From Candidatus Tectomicrobia bacterium (GTDB lineage Bacteria; UBA8248), in NCBI GenBank assembly GCA_016192135.1, contig JACPUR010000019.1, positions 124,001 to 188,000 on the forward strand: DNA of 64,000 nucleotides. Reading direction: 5' to 3'. The notes beneath the pieces were generated by a model that worked only from the letters and a program-made list of their open reading frames with translations, had not been told where the DNA came from and did not search any database. Shown piece after piece: positions 48,619 through 57,384 of the stretch. Made by a program: the position numbers and the translations under genes. The number at the start of each line of letters is the position of its first letter. Position 1 is the stretch's first letter.

Positions 48619-49518
48619 ATGGGTGAGATGCTCTCCACGGCCGAGGCGGCGGAGCTCCTGGGCCTGAACGAAAAGAAGGTATATTCCCTTGCCAGGGCGG
48701 GGAAAATTCCCGCCGTCCGCCTCACCGGAAAATGGATCTTCCCCCGGGCGACGCTCGAGGAGTGGCTCGAAAGTCTCGCGCGGGGGGGCGTGCGGGGCGA
48801 GGTCCCCCGCGCGCGACGCCCCGCCGCCCTCGTCCTCGCCGGGAGCGACGACCCCCTCTTCCGCTCCCTCCTGCGCGGCCTGAACCGCCAGCCGGAGCAG
48901 GGCCTCCTGGCCTTCGCCGAGTTGGGGAGCGCCGGGGGGCTGCGGGCCCTGGCCGGGGGGCTGGCCGACCTCGCCTGCTCCCACCTGGAGGAGGAAGGGG
49001 AGTTCAACCTGCCCTTCCTGCCGCGCCTCGCCCCGGGCGTGCGGGGGCGGGTGGTCACCGTGGCCCACCGCCGCCAGGGCATCCTCACCGCCCCGCGCAA
49101 CCCCCTGGGCCTGCGCAGCGTGGCGGACCTGGCGCGCCGCCCCGGCCTCCGCATCGTGAACCGCCAGCCGGGCTCGGGCACCCGGCTCCTGCTGGACGCT
49201 GAGCTGCGCCGCGCCGGCGCCGAGCCCGAGAGCCTCCCCGGCTACAAGATCGAGGTGAGCACCCATGAGGAGGCCGCCCTGCGCGTCGTGCGCGGGGAGG
49301 CCGACGCCGCCATCGCCTGCGAGTGGGCGGGGCGCCAGGCGGGCCTGGGCTTCGTGCCCCTGCGCGAGGAGCGCTTCGACCTCATCGTGCCCCGGGAGGC
49401 GGGCCGGCGCGCCGGAAGCCTCGTCGAGGCGCTGCGCTCGCCCTCCTTTCGGCGCCGGGGGGCCGCCTGGCCGGGCTACGACCTGCGGGAGACGGGGACC
49501 GTCCAGGCCGAATTCTAG
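48619..49518 (+). CDS. HTH (excisionase-type) plus periplasmic-binding-like regulator, probable tungstate/molybdate regulator
   Basis: 299 residues. The N-terminus is a MerR/excisionase-type helix-turn-helix (MLSTAEAAELLGLNEKKVYSLARAGKIPAVRLTGKWIFPRATLEEWL). The C-terminal two-thirds is a PBP-like domain (VTVAHRRQGILTAPRNPLGLRSVADLARRPGLRIVNRQPGSGTRLLLD, HEEAALRVVRGEADAAIACEWAGR), as in molybdate/tungstate-linked regulators. It lies 250 bases before tupA on the same strand, so it probably senses an oxyanion and controls tupABC. The upstream region is AT-rich and holds the promoter; a short unrelated ATG frame lies there. Confidence 0.85.
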   Translation: MGEMLSTAEAAELLGLNEKKVYSLARAGKIPAVRLTGKWIFPRATLEEWLESLARGGVRGEVPRARRPAALVLAGSDDPLFRSLLRGLNRQPEQGLLAFAELGSAGGLRALAGGLADLACSHLEEEGEFNLPFLPRLAPGVRGRVVTVAHRRQGILTAPRNPLGLRSVADLARRPGLRIVNRQPGSGTRLLLDAELRRAGAEPESLPGYKIEVSTHEEAALRVVRGEADAAIACEWAGRQAGLGFVPLREERFDLIVPREAGRRAGSLVEALRSPSFRRRGAAWPGYDLRETGTVQAEF

Positions 49519-49546
49519 ACAGGCCGTCCGATGGTGAGGACGCGCA

Positions 49547-49683
49547 CTTCTCCCTCTCCCTTGGGAGAGGGCAGGGGTGAGGGAGGGATTGGGCGGCGCC
49601 GAGAGATGTTTCCCTCACCCCCGTCCCCTCTCCCCCTCCCGAACCGGCAGGCCGGTTCGGGGACCCGAAAAGACGGGAGAGGG
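49547..49683. repeat. CCCTCTCCC-family inverted repeat
   Basis: CTCCCTCTCCCTTGGGAGAGGG and its mirrored partner flank a short GAACCGG / CCGGTTC palindrome. This is the largest copy of the family. It fills the gap between the regulator and tupA. Confidence 0.7.
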
Positions 49684-49770
49684 GTGCCGAAATCCGCGGG
49701 CGCGAGTGGGCTGACAGTCCTTTTGATTTTTTTCAGTCGGCAAGTAGCGGTTCAGGAAAGGAGAGTTTTC

Positions 49771-50607
49771 ATGCGGATGCGCTCTCTCGCGGGTTTCGCT
49801 CTCTTCTTTGCTTTCGTCACCGCCTCCGCGGGCCTTGCCGGCGCGGCGGAGCGCCTCAAGCTCGCCACCACCACCAGCACGTCCAACTCGGGTCTGCTGA
49901 AGTACCTTCATCCCGTCTTCGAGGAGAAGCATGGGGTGAAGGTGGACGTGATCGCCGTGGGCACAGGCCAGGCGCTGCGCCTCGGGCGGAACAGGGACGT
50001 GGACGTGGTGCTCGTCCACGCCCGCGCCGCCGAGGACAAGTTCGTGGCGGAGGGCCACGGCGTGAACCGCCGGGACGTGATGTACAACGACTTCATCGTG
50101 GCTGGCCCCAAGAAGGACCCAGCGGGGGTCCGGGGGATGAAGGACGCCGTGGCCGCCTTCAAGAAAGTGGCGGGGAAGAAGGCCCTCTGGTTCAGCCGCG
50201 GCGACGACTCGGGCACCCACAAGATGGAGCTCCGGCTCTGGAAGGCGGCGGGCCTGGGCAAGCCCTCGGGCGGGTGGTACCGCTCCCTGGGCCAGGGGAT
50301 GGGCAACACTCTCATTGCGGCGGACGAGAAGGGGGCCTACACCCTCGCCGACCGGGGCACCTACATCGCCCTGACCGCCAAGAAGAAGATCGGGCTCGAG
50401 ATCGCCATCGAGGGCGACAAGAAGCTCTTCAACCCCTACGGCGTCATCGCCGTCAACCCCAAGAAGCATCCCCACGTGAAGTACGACCTGGCGATGAAGT
50501 ACGTGAACTTCCTCGTCTCCCCTGAGGGCCAAAAGCTCATCGGCGGCTTTGCGATGGAGGGGAAGGTGCTCTTCTTCCCCTCGGCGGGGGGGGCTGGCGG
50601 CAACTGA
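49771..50607 (+). CDS. tupA: Tungstate ABC transporter substrate-binding protein
   Basis: The ATG at 49771 follows AAAGGAGAG. The 278 residues begin with a signal peptide (SLAGFALFFAFVTASAGLAGA). The mature protein opens LKLATTTSTSNSGLLKYLHPVFEEKHGVKVDVIAVGTGQALRLGRNRDVDVVLVHA, which carries the TTTS oxyanion site of TupA/WtpA relatives. NDFIVAGPKKDPAGV, FSRGDDSGTHKMELRLW and TLADRGTYIAL complete the family pattern. It captures tungstate (or molybdate) in the periplasm for TupB/TupC. Confidence 0.94.
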   Translation: MRMRSLAGFALFFAFVTASAGLAGAAERLKLATTTSTSNSGLLKYLHPVFEEKHGVKVDVIAVGTGQALRLGRNRDVDVVLVHARAAEDKFVAEGHGVNRRDVMYNDFIVAGPKKDPAGVRGMKDAVAAFKKVAGKKALWFSRGDDSGTHKMELRLWKAAGLGKPSGGWYRSLGQGMGNTLIAADEKGAYTLADRGTYIALTAKKKIGLEIAIEGDKKLFNPYGVIAVNPKKHPHVKYDLAMKYVNFLVSPEGQKLIGGFAMEGKVLFFPSAGGAGGN

Positions 50608-50674
50608 CGGTTCGGGCCTTCTGGTGCATTCCGGCTGGTGCATTCCGGGGTTCCAGGGCCGCAGGTCCAAATAC

Positions 50675-50713
50675 GTAGGGGCGAGGCTTCGCTTCGCTCC
50701 GTTCGGAATGACA
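50675..50713. repeat. Hybrid of a GTAGGGGC cap and a half GTCATTCTGAGCG element
   Basis: GTAGGGGCGAGG is followed directly by CTTCGCTTCGCTCC and GTTCGGAATGAC. It lies between tupA and tupB, next to a short direct duplication of TGGTGCATTCCGG. Confidence 0.7.
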
Positions 50714-50747
50714 CCCTCATGGGTACCGCGCTCGGCCAGGGAAAAAG

Positions 50748-51434
50748 ATGGACTTTCTCATTGAAGGCTTCTACGAAGGCCTCCTCCGCGTCCTGACGGG
50801 AGATCCCGAGGTCTGGCGGGCCGCCGGGGTGACGCTGCAGGTGAGCCTGTGGGCGACTCTCCTGGCCTCTTCGCTCGGGCTCCCGGCGGGGTACCTGCTC
50901 GCCGTGGCGAGGTTCCGGGGACGCGGCCTCGTCGTCGGGCTGCTTCAGAGCCTCCTCGGATTTCCGACAGTCGTCATCGGCCTCCTCGTTTATGGCCTGC
51001 TCTCCCGGCGCGGCCCTCTGGGCGGGATGGACCTGCTCTTCTCGCCCTCGGCGATCGTGGCCGGGCTCTGCGTCCTGGCCCTTCCGATCGCCGCCGTATA
51101 CGGAATGACGTCGGTCGCCGGGGTGGACGCCGGGGCGCGCGAGACGGCGCTCACCCTCGGCGCCTCCGCGGGCCGCGCCGCCTGGACGGTGTTCCGGGAG
51201 GCGCGCTTCGGCCTGATGGCCGCCGTGCTGGGGGCTTTCGGGCGGGTGGCCTCCGAGGTGGGCATCGCCATGATGCTCGGCGGAAACATCGAGGGCCACA
51301 CCCGCACCCTCACCACCGCCATCGCGCTCGAGAGCATGAAGGGCGAGTTCGGCTTCGGCATCGCGCTGGGGATGGTGCTGATGTCGATCATGATCGCGGT
51401 GAGCTTCCTCTCCCGCCTCCTGCAGAGGCCCTGA
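50748..51434 (+). CDS. tupB: Tungstate ABC transporter permease
   Basis: 228 residues with about five membrane helices. It contains WRAAGVTLQVSLWATLLASSLGLPAGYLLAV, GLLQSLLGFPTVVIGLLVYGLLSRRGPLGGMDLLFSP and the ABC coupling loop ETALTLGASAGRAAWTVFREARFGLMAAVLGAFGRVASEVGIAMMLGGNIEGHTRTLTTAIALE, the TupB signature. It moves the oxyanion across the inner membrane. The stop overlaps the tupC start by one base. A repeat element lies in the tupA-tupB gap. Confidence 0.94.
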   Translation: MDFLIEGFYEGLLRVLTGDPEVWRAAGVTLQVSLWATLLASSLGLPAGYLLAVARFRGRGLVVGLLQSLLGFPTVVIGLLVYGLLSRRGPLGGMDLLFSPSAIVAGLCVLALPIAAVYGMTSVAGVDAGARETALTLGASAGRAAWTVFREARFGLMAAVLGAFGRVASEVGIAMMLGGNIEGHTRTLTTAIALESMKGEFGFGIALGMVLMSIMIAVSFLSRLLQRP

Positions 51435-52108
51435 TGGAGGGGAGGACCGTGACGGGCGGGGGCTTCCGGCTGGAAGGCGTGCGCGTGCGCCTGGGCGGGG
51501 CGGTTGTCCTCGATGTGGAGGAATTGGCCATCCCCGCCGGGGGCGCCACCCTCCTCACCGGGCCGAACGGGGCGGGCAAGACCACCCTCCTGCGCCTGCT
51601 CGCGGGCCTCCTCCCGCCGGAGGACGGCGCGCTGACCTACCGGGGGAACCCGGTCCCCTTCGGACAGGCGGGCCTCGCCCACCGCCGCCGGGTGACGATG
51701 CTCGCCCAGTCGCCATTCCTCTTCAGCGGGAGCGTTCTCTACAACGCGGCCTACGGCCTGAGGGCGAGGGGGGTCCCCCGGGCCGAGGCGGAAGGGGGAG
51801 CCCGCGAGGCGCTCGAGGCGGCGGGACTGCTCCACCTCTCCCAGCGGAGCGCCCATTCCCTCTCGGGCGGGGAGCGCAAGCGCGCCGCCCTGGCGCGGGC
51901 GATTGCCTGCGGGGCCGAGACCCTCCTGCTGGACGAGCCGACGGCCGAGGTGGACCGGGAATCGGCCGAGCGCATCCGCGCGGCCGTCCAGGCGCTGACC
52001 GGGGCGGGAAAGACCGTGGTGGTGTGCAGCCATCAGCCGGAATGGGCCGGCGTCCGGGGGGAAATCCGCCTGGAGCACGGCCGGTTGGCCGCCCTTCCGA
52101 ATTCCTGA
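51434..52108 (+). CDS. tupC: Tungstate ABC transporter ATP-binding protein
   Basis: 224 residues from the ATG at 51434, which overlaps the tupB stop (TGATG). Walker A GPNGAGKTT, signature LSGGERKR, and Walker B LLLDEPTAEVD are intact, with the Q-loop QSPFLF and switch His CSHQ. It powers TupB. As part of tupABC it supports tungsten or molybdenum cofactor enzymes such as the hydroxylase encoded at 7479-9758. Confidence 0.93.
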   Translation: MEGRTVTGGGFRLEGVRVRLGGAVVLDVEELAIPAGGATLLTGPNGAGKTTLLRLLAGLLPPEDGALTYRGNPVPFGQAGLAHRRRVTMLAQSPFLFSGSVLYNAAYGLRARGVPRAEAEGGAREALEAAGLLHLSQRSAHSLSGGERKRAALARAIACGAETLLLDEPTAEVDRESAERIRAAVQALTGAGKTVVVCSHQPEWAGVRGEIRLEHGRLAALPNS

Positions 52109-52164
52109 TAGGGTTATCTCGAATTGAGATGCCCCGGCGGAAGCGGGGTCAGGAAAATCAGCAA

Positions 52165-52704
52165 ATGGCGGTGTTTCGCATGCTCGCGGTTGTGGTCGCC
52201 ATCTGGACTTTGTCGGCGGACGCCGCGCTCGCGGCGCCGCAGGAAGTGCACCCCCTCACGCGGAGCGAGTGCGCGGCGGTGCGCGAGATGCTGGAGGAGG
52301 CGGTGCCCATCGGGCCCGGCTGGCGGATGTCGGAATCCGCCTTCCCGCCAGGCGTCCCTTGGGTGAGCGGGCGGTTCTGCCGGCTGCTGGCGGTGGGAAC
52401 GGGCGAGCACGTGGAGAGCGAGAAGATTCGCTCCGCCGAGGACATCGCCGGATACATCGCCGGCGCCCTCCGGCGCGCCGACTGGTCGGAGGAGCATTTC
52501 GCGCGGAAGTTCCGGGCCGAGGAGAACGGGCAGAGGGCGTTCGCCCTTGAGAAGGGCCGGGCGGTCTGCCGGGTGACGCTGGTTTCCAAGCCTGTGAGCG
52601 CCGTCTCCGCCCGTCCGGTCCGGGAGGCCCGGAAGAACGGGGCGGGTTCCCTCTCGCCCTATGAGCGGTCCTACTGGATCGGGGTGGACTGCTTCAAGCG
52701 CTAG
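52165..52704 (+). CDS. Secreted protein of unknown function
   Basis: The ATG at 52165 (AGGA upstream) gives 179 residues with a signal peptide (MAVFRMLAVVVAIWTLSADAALA). Four Cys are spread through the mature part (RSECAAVRE, RFCRLLAV, AVCRVTL, GVDCFKR). I recognise no family. It lies 56 bp after tupC on the same strand but has a separate character. The region 52705-52898 after it is AT-rich, with a TATAAT at 52791, and probably contains the promoter of the transglycosylase gene. Confidence 0.68.
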   Translation: MAVFRMLAVVVAIWTLSADAALAAPQEVHPLTRSECAAVREMLEEAVPIGPGWRMSESAFPPGVPWVSGRFCRLLAVGTGEHVESEKIRSAEDIAGYIAGALRRADWSEEHFARKFRAEENGQRAFALEKGRAVCRVTLVSKPVSAVSARPVREARKNGAGSLSPYERSYWIGVDCFKR

Positions 52705-52790
52705 AATCCCTCGCCCATTCCCTCCGTTTTCGCCGAACCTTCTTTAAAAAAACTTTAACGTCATATCTTTCAGTCATCACAGATTTCTCA

Positions 52791-52796
52791 TATAAT
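52791..52796 (+). promoter_or_regulatory. Candidate -10 box for the lytic transglycosylase gene
   Basis: TATAAT, preceded after 17 bases by TTTCAG (weak -35), inside an AT-rich gap about 100 bases before the start. Confidence 0.4.
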
Positions 52797-52898
52797 CGAA
52801 ACCTTAAAGTCACCCGATAAGAAAGGGTCAGCCCGTTATTTCCGCCCCGCCGGTTCGCAAGAGCGTGAGCCGGCTCGGCCAAAAAGGATGAAGCCGCC

Positions 52899-55250
52899 TT
52901 GAGCTGGAGCCGGAAACTCGTTCTCGGAGCCGCCGCCCTCGCCATTCTCGCCTCTCCCGCCAGGCCCTCCGAGGGGGCGAAAAATCCCTCCCTTTTCCCC
53001 GTTTCGGGCGTGATTCAAGAACAAAAACAGTTCTGGGTGAGGGTTTTCGCCCGGGTGTCGACCTCGGAAGTCGTCATCCACGACGAGGAGACCCTCCAGG
53101 TCTTCTCCGTCATGCGGCTCGACGCTCCCTGGGACGGCCGGAGCAGCCAGCGCCACGCCATCCGGGCCGAGCGGGAGCGGCACGAGGCGGTCCTCCTGGC
53201 GCTGGCCGACGGGCGGACGCCGCCCCCCGGGACCGCGGCGCTGGCCGAGCGCCTGCGCAAGGCGCTCGCCGGGGAGAGCCGCCAGGAGATGCGGCGCGCC
53301 GCCTACAGCCTGCGGGCCCAGCCGGGCCTGAAGGAGAAGTTCCGGGAGGGGTATATCCGCTCGGGCCGCTACCTGCCGCGCTTCGAGGCGATCTTCCGGT
53401 CGCGGAACCTGCCGGCCGACCTCGCCCTGCTCCCCCACGTCGAGAGCGGTTTCGAGGAGCGCGCCTACAGCAAGGCCCGCGCGGTCGGGATGTGGCAGTT
53501 CATGCAGCCGACGGCGCGCCTCTTCATGCGGGCGGACGGCGCGGTGGACGGGCGCCGCGATCCGTTCATCGCGGCGGAGGGAGCCGCCGATCTCCTGCGC
53601 CAGAACTACCAGGAGCTCGGCGCCTGGCCCCTCGCCCTCACCGCCTACAACCACGGCGCCCAGGGGATGCAGCGGGCGGTGGCCACGGTGGGCTCGCGCG
53701 ACATGGACCTAATCGTGAGGCGCTACAAGGGGCGCCTCTTCGGCTTCGCCTCGCGCAACTTCTACGGGGAGTTCCTGGCGGCGGTCCACATCCACCGCAA
53801 CATCCGGGAGTTCTACGGCCCGCTGCGGCAGGACCCGCCCGCGCGCTTCGACGTCTTCCACGTGCCCCGGCCCGTCTCGCTGACCGATCTCGCGGGCCGC
53901 ATCGGCGTCCCGCGCGAGGCCCTGCGCCCCATGAATCCGGCGCTGGGTGCCTGGGTGGCGCGGGGGAAGGGGCACATCCCGAGAGGGTATCCCCTGCGCG
54001 TGCCGGCGGGGCAGGGGACCCAGGTGGCACGGGCCTACGCGGCGGGGGCCTCCCAGCCCGCGGCCGCTCCGGAGGGCTCCGAGTGGGCCTTCGTCGCCCC
54101 CGGCGACACCCTGAGCGCCATCGCCTCGCGCCATAAGGTCACGGTGGCGGCTCTCATGTCCGCGAACGGGCTCCAGGACGCCCTGATCCATCCGGGGGAC
54201 CGCCTGAGCGTCCCGGCCGTGTCCTCAAGGAAGCCCGAGAAGAAGGCGCCGGAGAAGCGGGAGGCCGCCCCCGTCCAGGTGGCGAAGAAGGAGGCCGCCC
54301 CCGTCCAGGCCGCGAGGAAGGAGGAGCCCCCCGCGGTGGAGCCCGGCGAGGCGCTGAAGGAGATCGCCCGCGCGGACGGCCTCACCATTCAGGACTTCAT
54401 CGAGGCGGCCGAGCTGGAGGACATCGAGACGCAGTCGGAGGACGGCTTCCTCCTGGCCGAGGCGGTCCCCCAAAAGGAGGGGCCGCCGGCCCCGCTCCAG
54501 GCCCGGGAAGAGACCGCCCCGCGCGTGGCCGTCGTGAAGAAGGGCGATACGCTCGTCGAAATCGCCGCGCGACACAAGGTCAGCGTGCAGGACCTCATGG
54601 CGGCGAACAAGCTGCGGGGCACCCTCATCCGCCCGGGCGACAGGCTCGCGCTGCCGGGGATGCCCGCTCCGGAGAAGCCGAAGAAGAAGGAAGCGCCGGT
54701 CCAGGCGGCCCTCGTCCCGGCGGCGCCCCCGTCCGTGAAGTCCCCGGCCTCGCTCGATGCCAAGGAGGCGGCGCCCACCGCGCCGCTCGCGGCCCTCCGC
54801 GAGGAGGCCCTCCGGCAGGCGCTGGCCGTCTCGGTTCCGAACGGAAGCCAGATCGGCCGGGTCAGCATCTACGAGAGCGAGACGATCAGCCATTTCGCCG
54901 AATGGCTGGAGGTGTCGCCCGTCCGGCTCCGGCAGCTCAACGACATCCGGGGGGGCCGCGCCATGCCCATGGGCCGGACCCTGAAGGTCCCGCTGGACCG
55001 GGTGTCGCGGGCGGAGTTCCTGGAACGGCGGCTCTCCTATCACCGGGGCCTCAAGGAGGAGTTCGACCGCAAGTTCGAGGTATCGGGAACGGTGCGGCAC
55101 AAGCTCGCGCCCAAGGAAAACGTCTGGGTGCTGGTCACCCGGACCTACAAGATCCCGCTCTGGCTCGTCCGGGGCTACAATCCCGGAAAAGACCTCCGCC
55201 GCCTGGCCGCGGGCGAAGAGATCGTGTTTCCTCTCGTTAAGCCCCGGTGA
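52899..55250 (+). CDS. Membrane-bound lytic murein transglycosylase with LysM repeats (MltD-like)
   Basis: 783 residues from a TTG at 52899 with AAAAAGGA upstream (the nearby ATG frame ends after four codons). A signal sequence is followed by an SLT domain (YLPRFEAIFRSRNLPADLALLPHVESGFEERAYSKARAVGMWQFMQPTARLF) whose catalytic Glu is residue 182. LALTAYNHGAQGM is also typical. Then come four LysM-like repeats (GDTLSAIASRHKVTVAALM, GEALKEIARADGLTIQDFI, GDTLVEIAARHKVSVQDLM, ETISHFAEWLEVSPVRLRQ), joined by Ala/Pro/Lys linkers. It cleaves peptidoglycan glycan strands in the periplasm. A C-terminal domain after residue 700 is unassigned. Confidence 0.92.
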   Translation: MSWSRKLVLGAAALAILASPARPSEGAKNPSLFPVSGVIQEQKQFWVRVFARVSTSEVVIHDEETLQVFSVMRLDAPWDGRSSQRHAIRAERERHEAVLLALADGRTPPPGTAALAERLRKALAGESRQEMRRAAYSLRAQPGLKEKFREGYIRSGRYLPRFEAIFRSRNLPADLALLPHVESGFEERAYSKARAVGMWQFMQPTARLFMRADGAVDGRRDPFIAAEGAADLLRQNYQELGAWPLALTAYNHGAQGMQRAVATVGSRDMDLIVRRYKGRLFGFASRNFYGEFLAAVHIHRNIREFYGPLRQDPPARFDVFHVPRPVSLTDLAGRIGVPREALRPMNPALGAWVARGKGHIPRGYPLRVPAGQGTQVARAYAAGASQPAAAPEGSEWAFVAPGDTLSAIASRHKVTVAALMSANGLQDALIHPGDRLSVPAVSSRKPEKKAPEKREAAPVQVAKKEAAPVQAARKEEPPAVEPGEALKEIARADGLTIQDFIEAAELEDIETQSEDGFLLAEAVPQKEGPPAPLQAREETAPRVAVVKKGDTLVEIAARHKVSVQDLMAANKLRGTLIRPGDRLALPGMPAPEKPKKKEAPVQAALVPAAPPSVKSPASLDAKEAAPTAPLAALREEALRQALAVSVPNGSQIGRVSIYESETISHFAEWLEVSPVRLRQLNDIRGGRAMPMGRTLKVPLDRVSRAEFLERRLSYHRGLKEEFDRKFEVSGTVRHKLAPKENVWVLVTRTYKIPLWLVRGYNPGKDLRRLAAGEEIVFPLVKPR

Positions 55251-55411
55251 AAACTCCGCCCCGGGAGGACGCCGGGGGCCTCCTTGTCCCCGGGGGCGCT
55301 TTGGTTTATAGGAGAGGTCCGTCCGGCGGTCCGCAGGCACGGGCCTTTGTATTCATTTCGCCTTGATTCAGGCGAGGTTGGCGTCCCGCCCTGGCGTTGG
55401 GAGGCGGAATC

Positions 55412-56512
55412 GTGGAGATCACGGTCAAGCGCGACACGCTGCTTCGCGCCCTCCAGATGATGCAGGGCGTGGCCGAGAGCCGCAGCAGCGCCATGCCGAT
55501 CCTCCAGAACGTCCTCATCGAGACCGAGGGCAAGAAGAAGTTCCGGATGCTCGGGACGAACCTCGACATCAGCCTCAAGGCCGCCTTCGAGGCCGAGGTC
55601 GGCAAGGCGGGGAAGACCACCCTGAACGCCCGCCGCTTCTTCGACATCGTGCGGGAGCTGCCCGAAGCCGACGTGCGCCTGGCCGAGGAGCAGGGCCAGT
55701 GGGCGCGCATCGTCTGCGAGCGCTCGAGCTTCCGCCTGCCGGGCCTGCCCCCGGCGGATTTCCCGAGCCTGCCGGAGGCCAAGGGGGCCGAGTCCCACAA
55801 GCTCCCGGCCAAGACCCTGGGCGACATGATCCGCAAGACCATGTTCGCCATCTCGCAGGACGAGACCCGCTACACTTACAACGGCGTCTTCATGGAGTCC
55901 GAGGACGAGAAGCTGCGTCTCGTGGCCACCGACGGCCACCGGCTCGCCCTCATCGAGCGCCCCTGCCCGGGGCTCAAGCTGGAGCGCGGGGTGATCGTCC
56001 ACAAGAAGGCGCTCGGGGAGCTGGTGAAGCTCCTGCAGGGCTCGGGCGAGGAGGTGGCGGTCGCGCTCACCCAGAACCACATCCTCTTCCAGATGGAGAG
56101 CGTGGAGCTCTCCGCGCGCCTCATCGACGGCGAGTTCCCCAAGTACCGCCAGGTGATCCCCAAGCACGACGGCAGCGCCATCCTCACCGACCGCGAGGCG
56201 CTGGTGCGCGCGCTCCGGCGCGTGTCGCTGCTCTCGAACGAGACGCGCATGGTCAAGTTCGTCTTCCAGCCGGGCCAGCTCACGCTGACCACCAACGGCT
56301 CGGAGGCGGGCGAGGCCGAGGAGGTCCTGGAATCCGACTACGGCGGCGAGAAGCTCGAGATCGGCTTCAACTCGCGCTATTGCCTCGACGTGCTGGGAAT
56401 CCTCGACGAGCCCAAGGTGCGGTTCGAGCTGAAGGACTCCCTCAGCCCCGGCGTCATCACGCCCGAGGGATCCGAGGGCTACACCTACGTCGTCATGCCC
56501 ATGCGGGTGTAG
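55412..56512 (+). CDS. dnaN: DNA polymerase III beta subunit (sliding clamp)
   Basis: 366 residues from the GTG at 55412 with GGAGG eight bases upstream. Three clamp domains are visible: VEITVKRDTLLRALQMMQGVAESRSSAMPILQNVLI, FAISQDETRYTYNGVFME with VATDGHRLAL, and the C-terminal VLGILDEPKVRFELKDSLSPGVI, ending YVVMPMRV. It encircles DNA and tethers polymerase and repair factors. It is not next to dnaA, recF or gyrB here, so this locus gives no sign of an origin. Confidence 0.97.
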   Translation: MEITVKRDTLLRALQMMQGVAESRSSAMPILQNVLIETEGKKKFRMLGTNLDISLKAAFEAEVGKAGKTTLNARRFFDIVRELPEADVRLAEEQGQWARIVCERSSFRLPGLPPADFPSLPEAKGAESHKLPAKTLGDMIRKTMFAISQDETRYTYNGVFMESEDEKLRLVATDGHRLALIERPCPGLKLERGVIVHKKALGELVKLLQGSGEEVAVALTQNHILFQMESVELSARLIDGEFPKYRQVIPKHDGSAILTDREALVRALRRVSLLSNETRMVKFVFQPGQLTLTTNGSEAGEAEEVLESDYGGEKLEIGFNSRYCLDVLGILDEPKVRFELKDSLSPGVITPEGSEGYTYVVMPMRV

Positions 56513-56682
56513 GGCCCGCTCCGGCTGGACATTCCAGACATCCCAATGTTAGCCTGAGAGCCGCTGGACGGTAGGATCATCTCAAAGCCCATCGAAAAGT
56601 GAACGGCGTTGCCTTGCCGCCAGGGTCCCGGTTCCTCCAACCGGATATGCGTTTGGTGGGAGCAATGAGGATAAACTCGGAA

Positions 56683-57318
56683 ATGGCGAATGGAAGCCGC
56701 CCCGCGGCGCGGGGCCCGAAGGCCGGCAAGGGTGCCGGCCGCAGGAAGGGCGCCGTGCAGGTGCCCGAGGTCCGGATCGGTGAGAAGGTGCGCGGCCTGC
56801 GCAAGAAGCAGGGGTACTCCATCCAGAAGCTCGCGGAGCTGTCGGGCGTCTCCCCGGCCGGCATCTACAAGATCGAAACCAACGGAATGGTCCCCACGGT
56901 CACGACCCTGGTGAAGCTCGCGGTCGCGCTCGAGCAGCCGGTGAGCTACTTCGTGGAGCAGGGGGAGAGCCTGCCCGAGGTCCGCTGCATCCGAAAGGGC
57001 GAGCGCATGCTCCTGGCGAGCGGCCAGGAAGGGCGCACCGAGGTGGTCGCCGAGCGCCTGCGCGGGGGAAGGCTGGAGACGCTCTTCCGCACCCTGGAGG
57101 CCGGCGCCAGGAGCCGCGCCCCCCACGTCCAGGCCGGGTGCGAGCACTTCGTCTACTGCCTCAAGGGCGAGCTGGCCGTTCAGCGGGGAGACGAGACGTT
57201 CCAGCTCAAGGAAGGCGATTCCCTCCACTACCAAGCCAACGGGCGGGTGACCTTCGAGAACACGGCGCGCTCGGTCGCGCAGTTCCTGATCGTCCATGCC
57301 CACGCCACGGCCAACTGA
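56683..57318 (+). CDS. XRE-family regulator with C-terminal cupin domain
   Basis: The ATG at 56683 gives 211 residues; ATG and GTG codons further upstream at 56668, 56647 and 56599 are alternatives. A basic Gly/Lys linker precedes a helix-turn-helix (EKVRGLRKKQGYSIQKLAELSGVSPAGIYKIETNGMVPTVTTLVKLAVAL). The C-terminal cupin (VQAGCEHFVYCLKGELAVQRGDETFQLKEGDSLHYQA) binds a small ligand. Such HTH-cupin proteins regulate catabolic genes. It lies upstream of an MFS transporter on the same strand and probably controls it. Confidence 0.9.
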   Translation: MANGSRPAARGPKAGKGAGRRKGAVQVPEVRIGEKVRGLRKKQGYSIQKLAELSGVSPAGIYKIETNGMVPTVTTLVKLAVALEQPVSYFVEQGESLPEVRCIRKGERMLLASGQEGRTEVVAERLRGGRLETLFRTLEAGARSRAPHVQAGCEHFVYCLKGELAVQRGDETFQLKEGDSLHYQANGRVTFENTARSVAQFLIVHAHATAN

Positions 57319-57384
57319 GCCGGCCGGAGGGCCCGGGGAAGCCTCCCGGGCCCCCCGGCCGGGCTTCGCCCGCCCGGCCCCCGC

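Noticed and set aside
55412-56512. dnaN as a sign of the replication origin.
   Set aside because: No dnaA, recF, gyrB or clustered DnaA boxes are seen around it.
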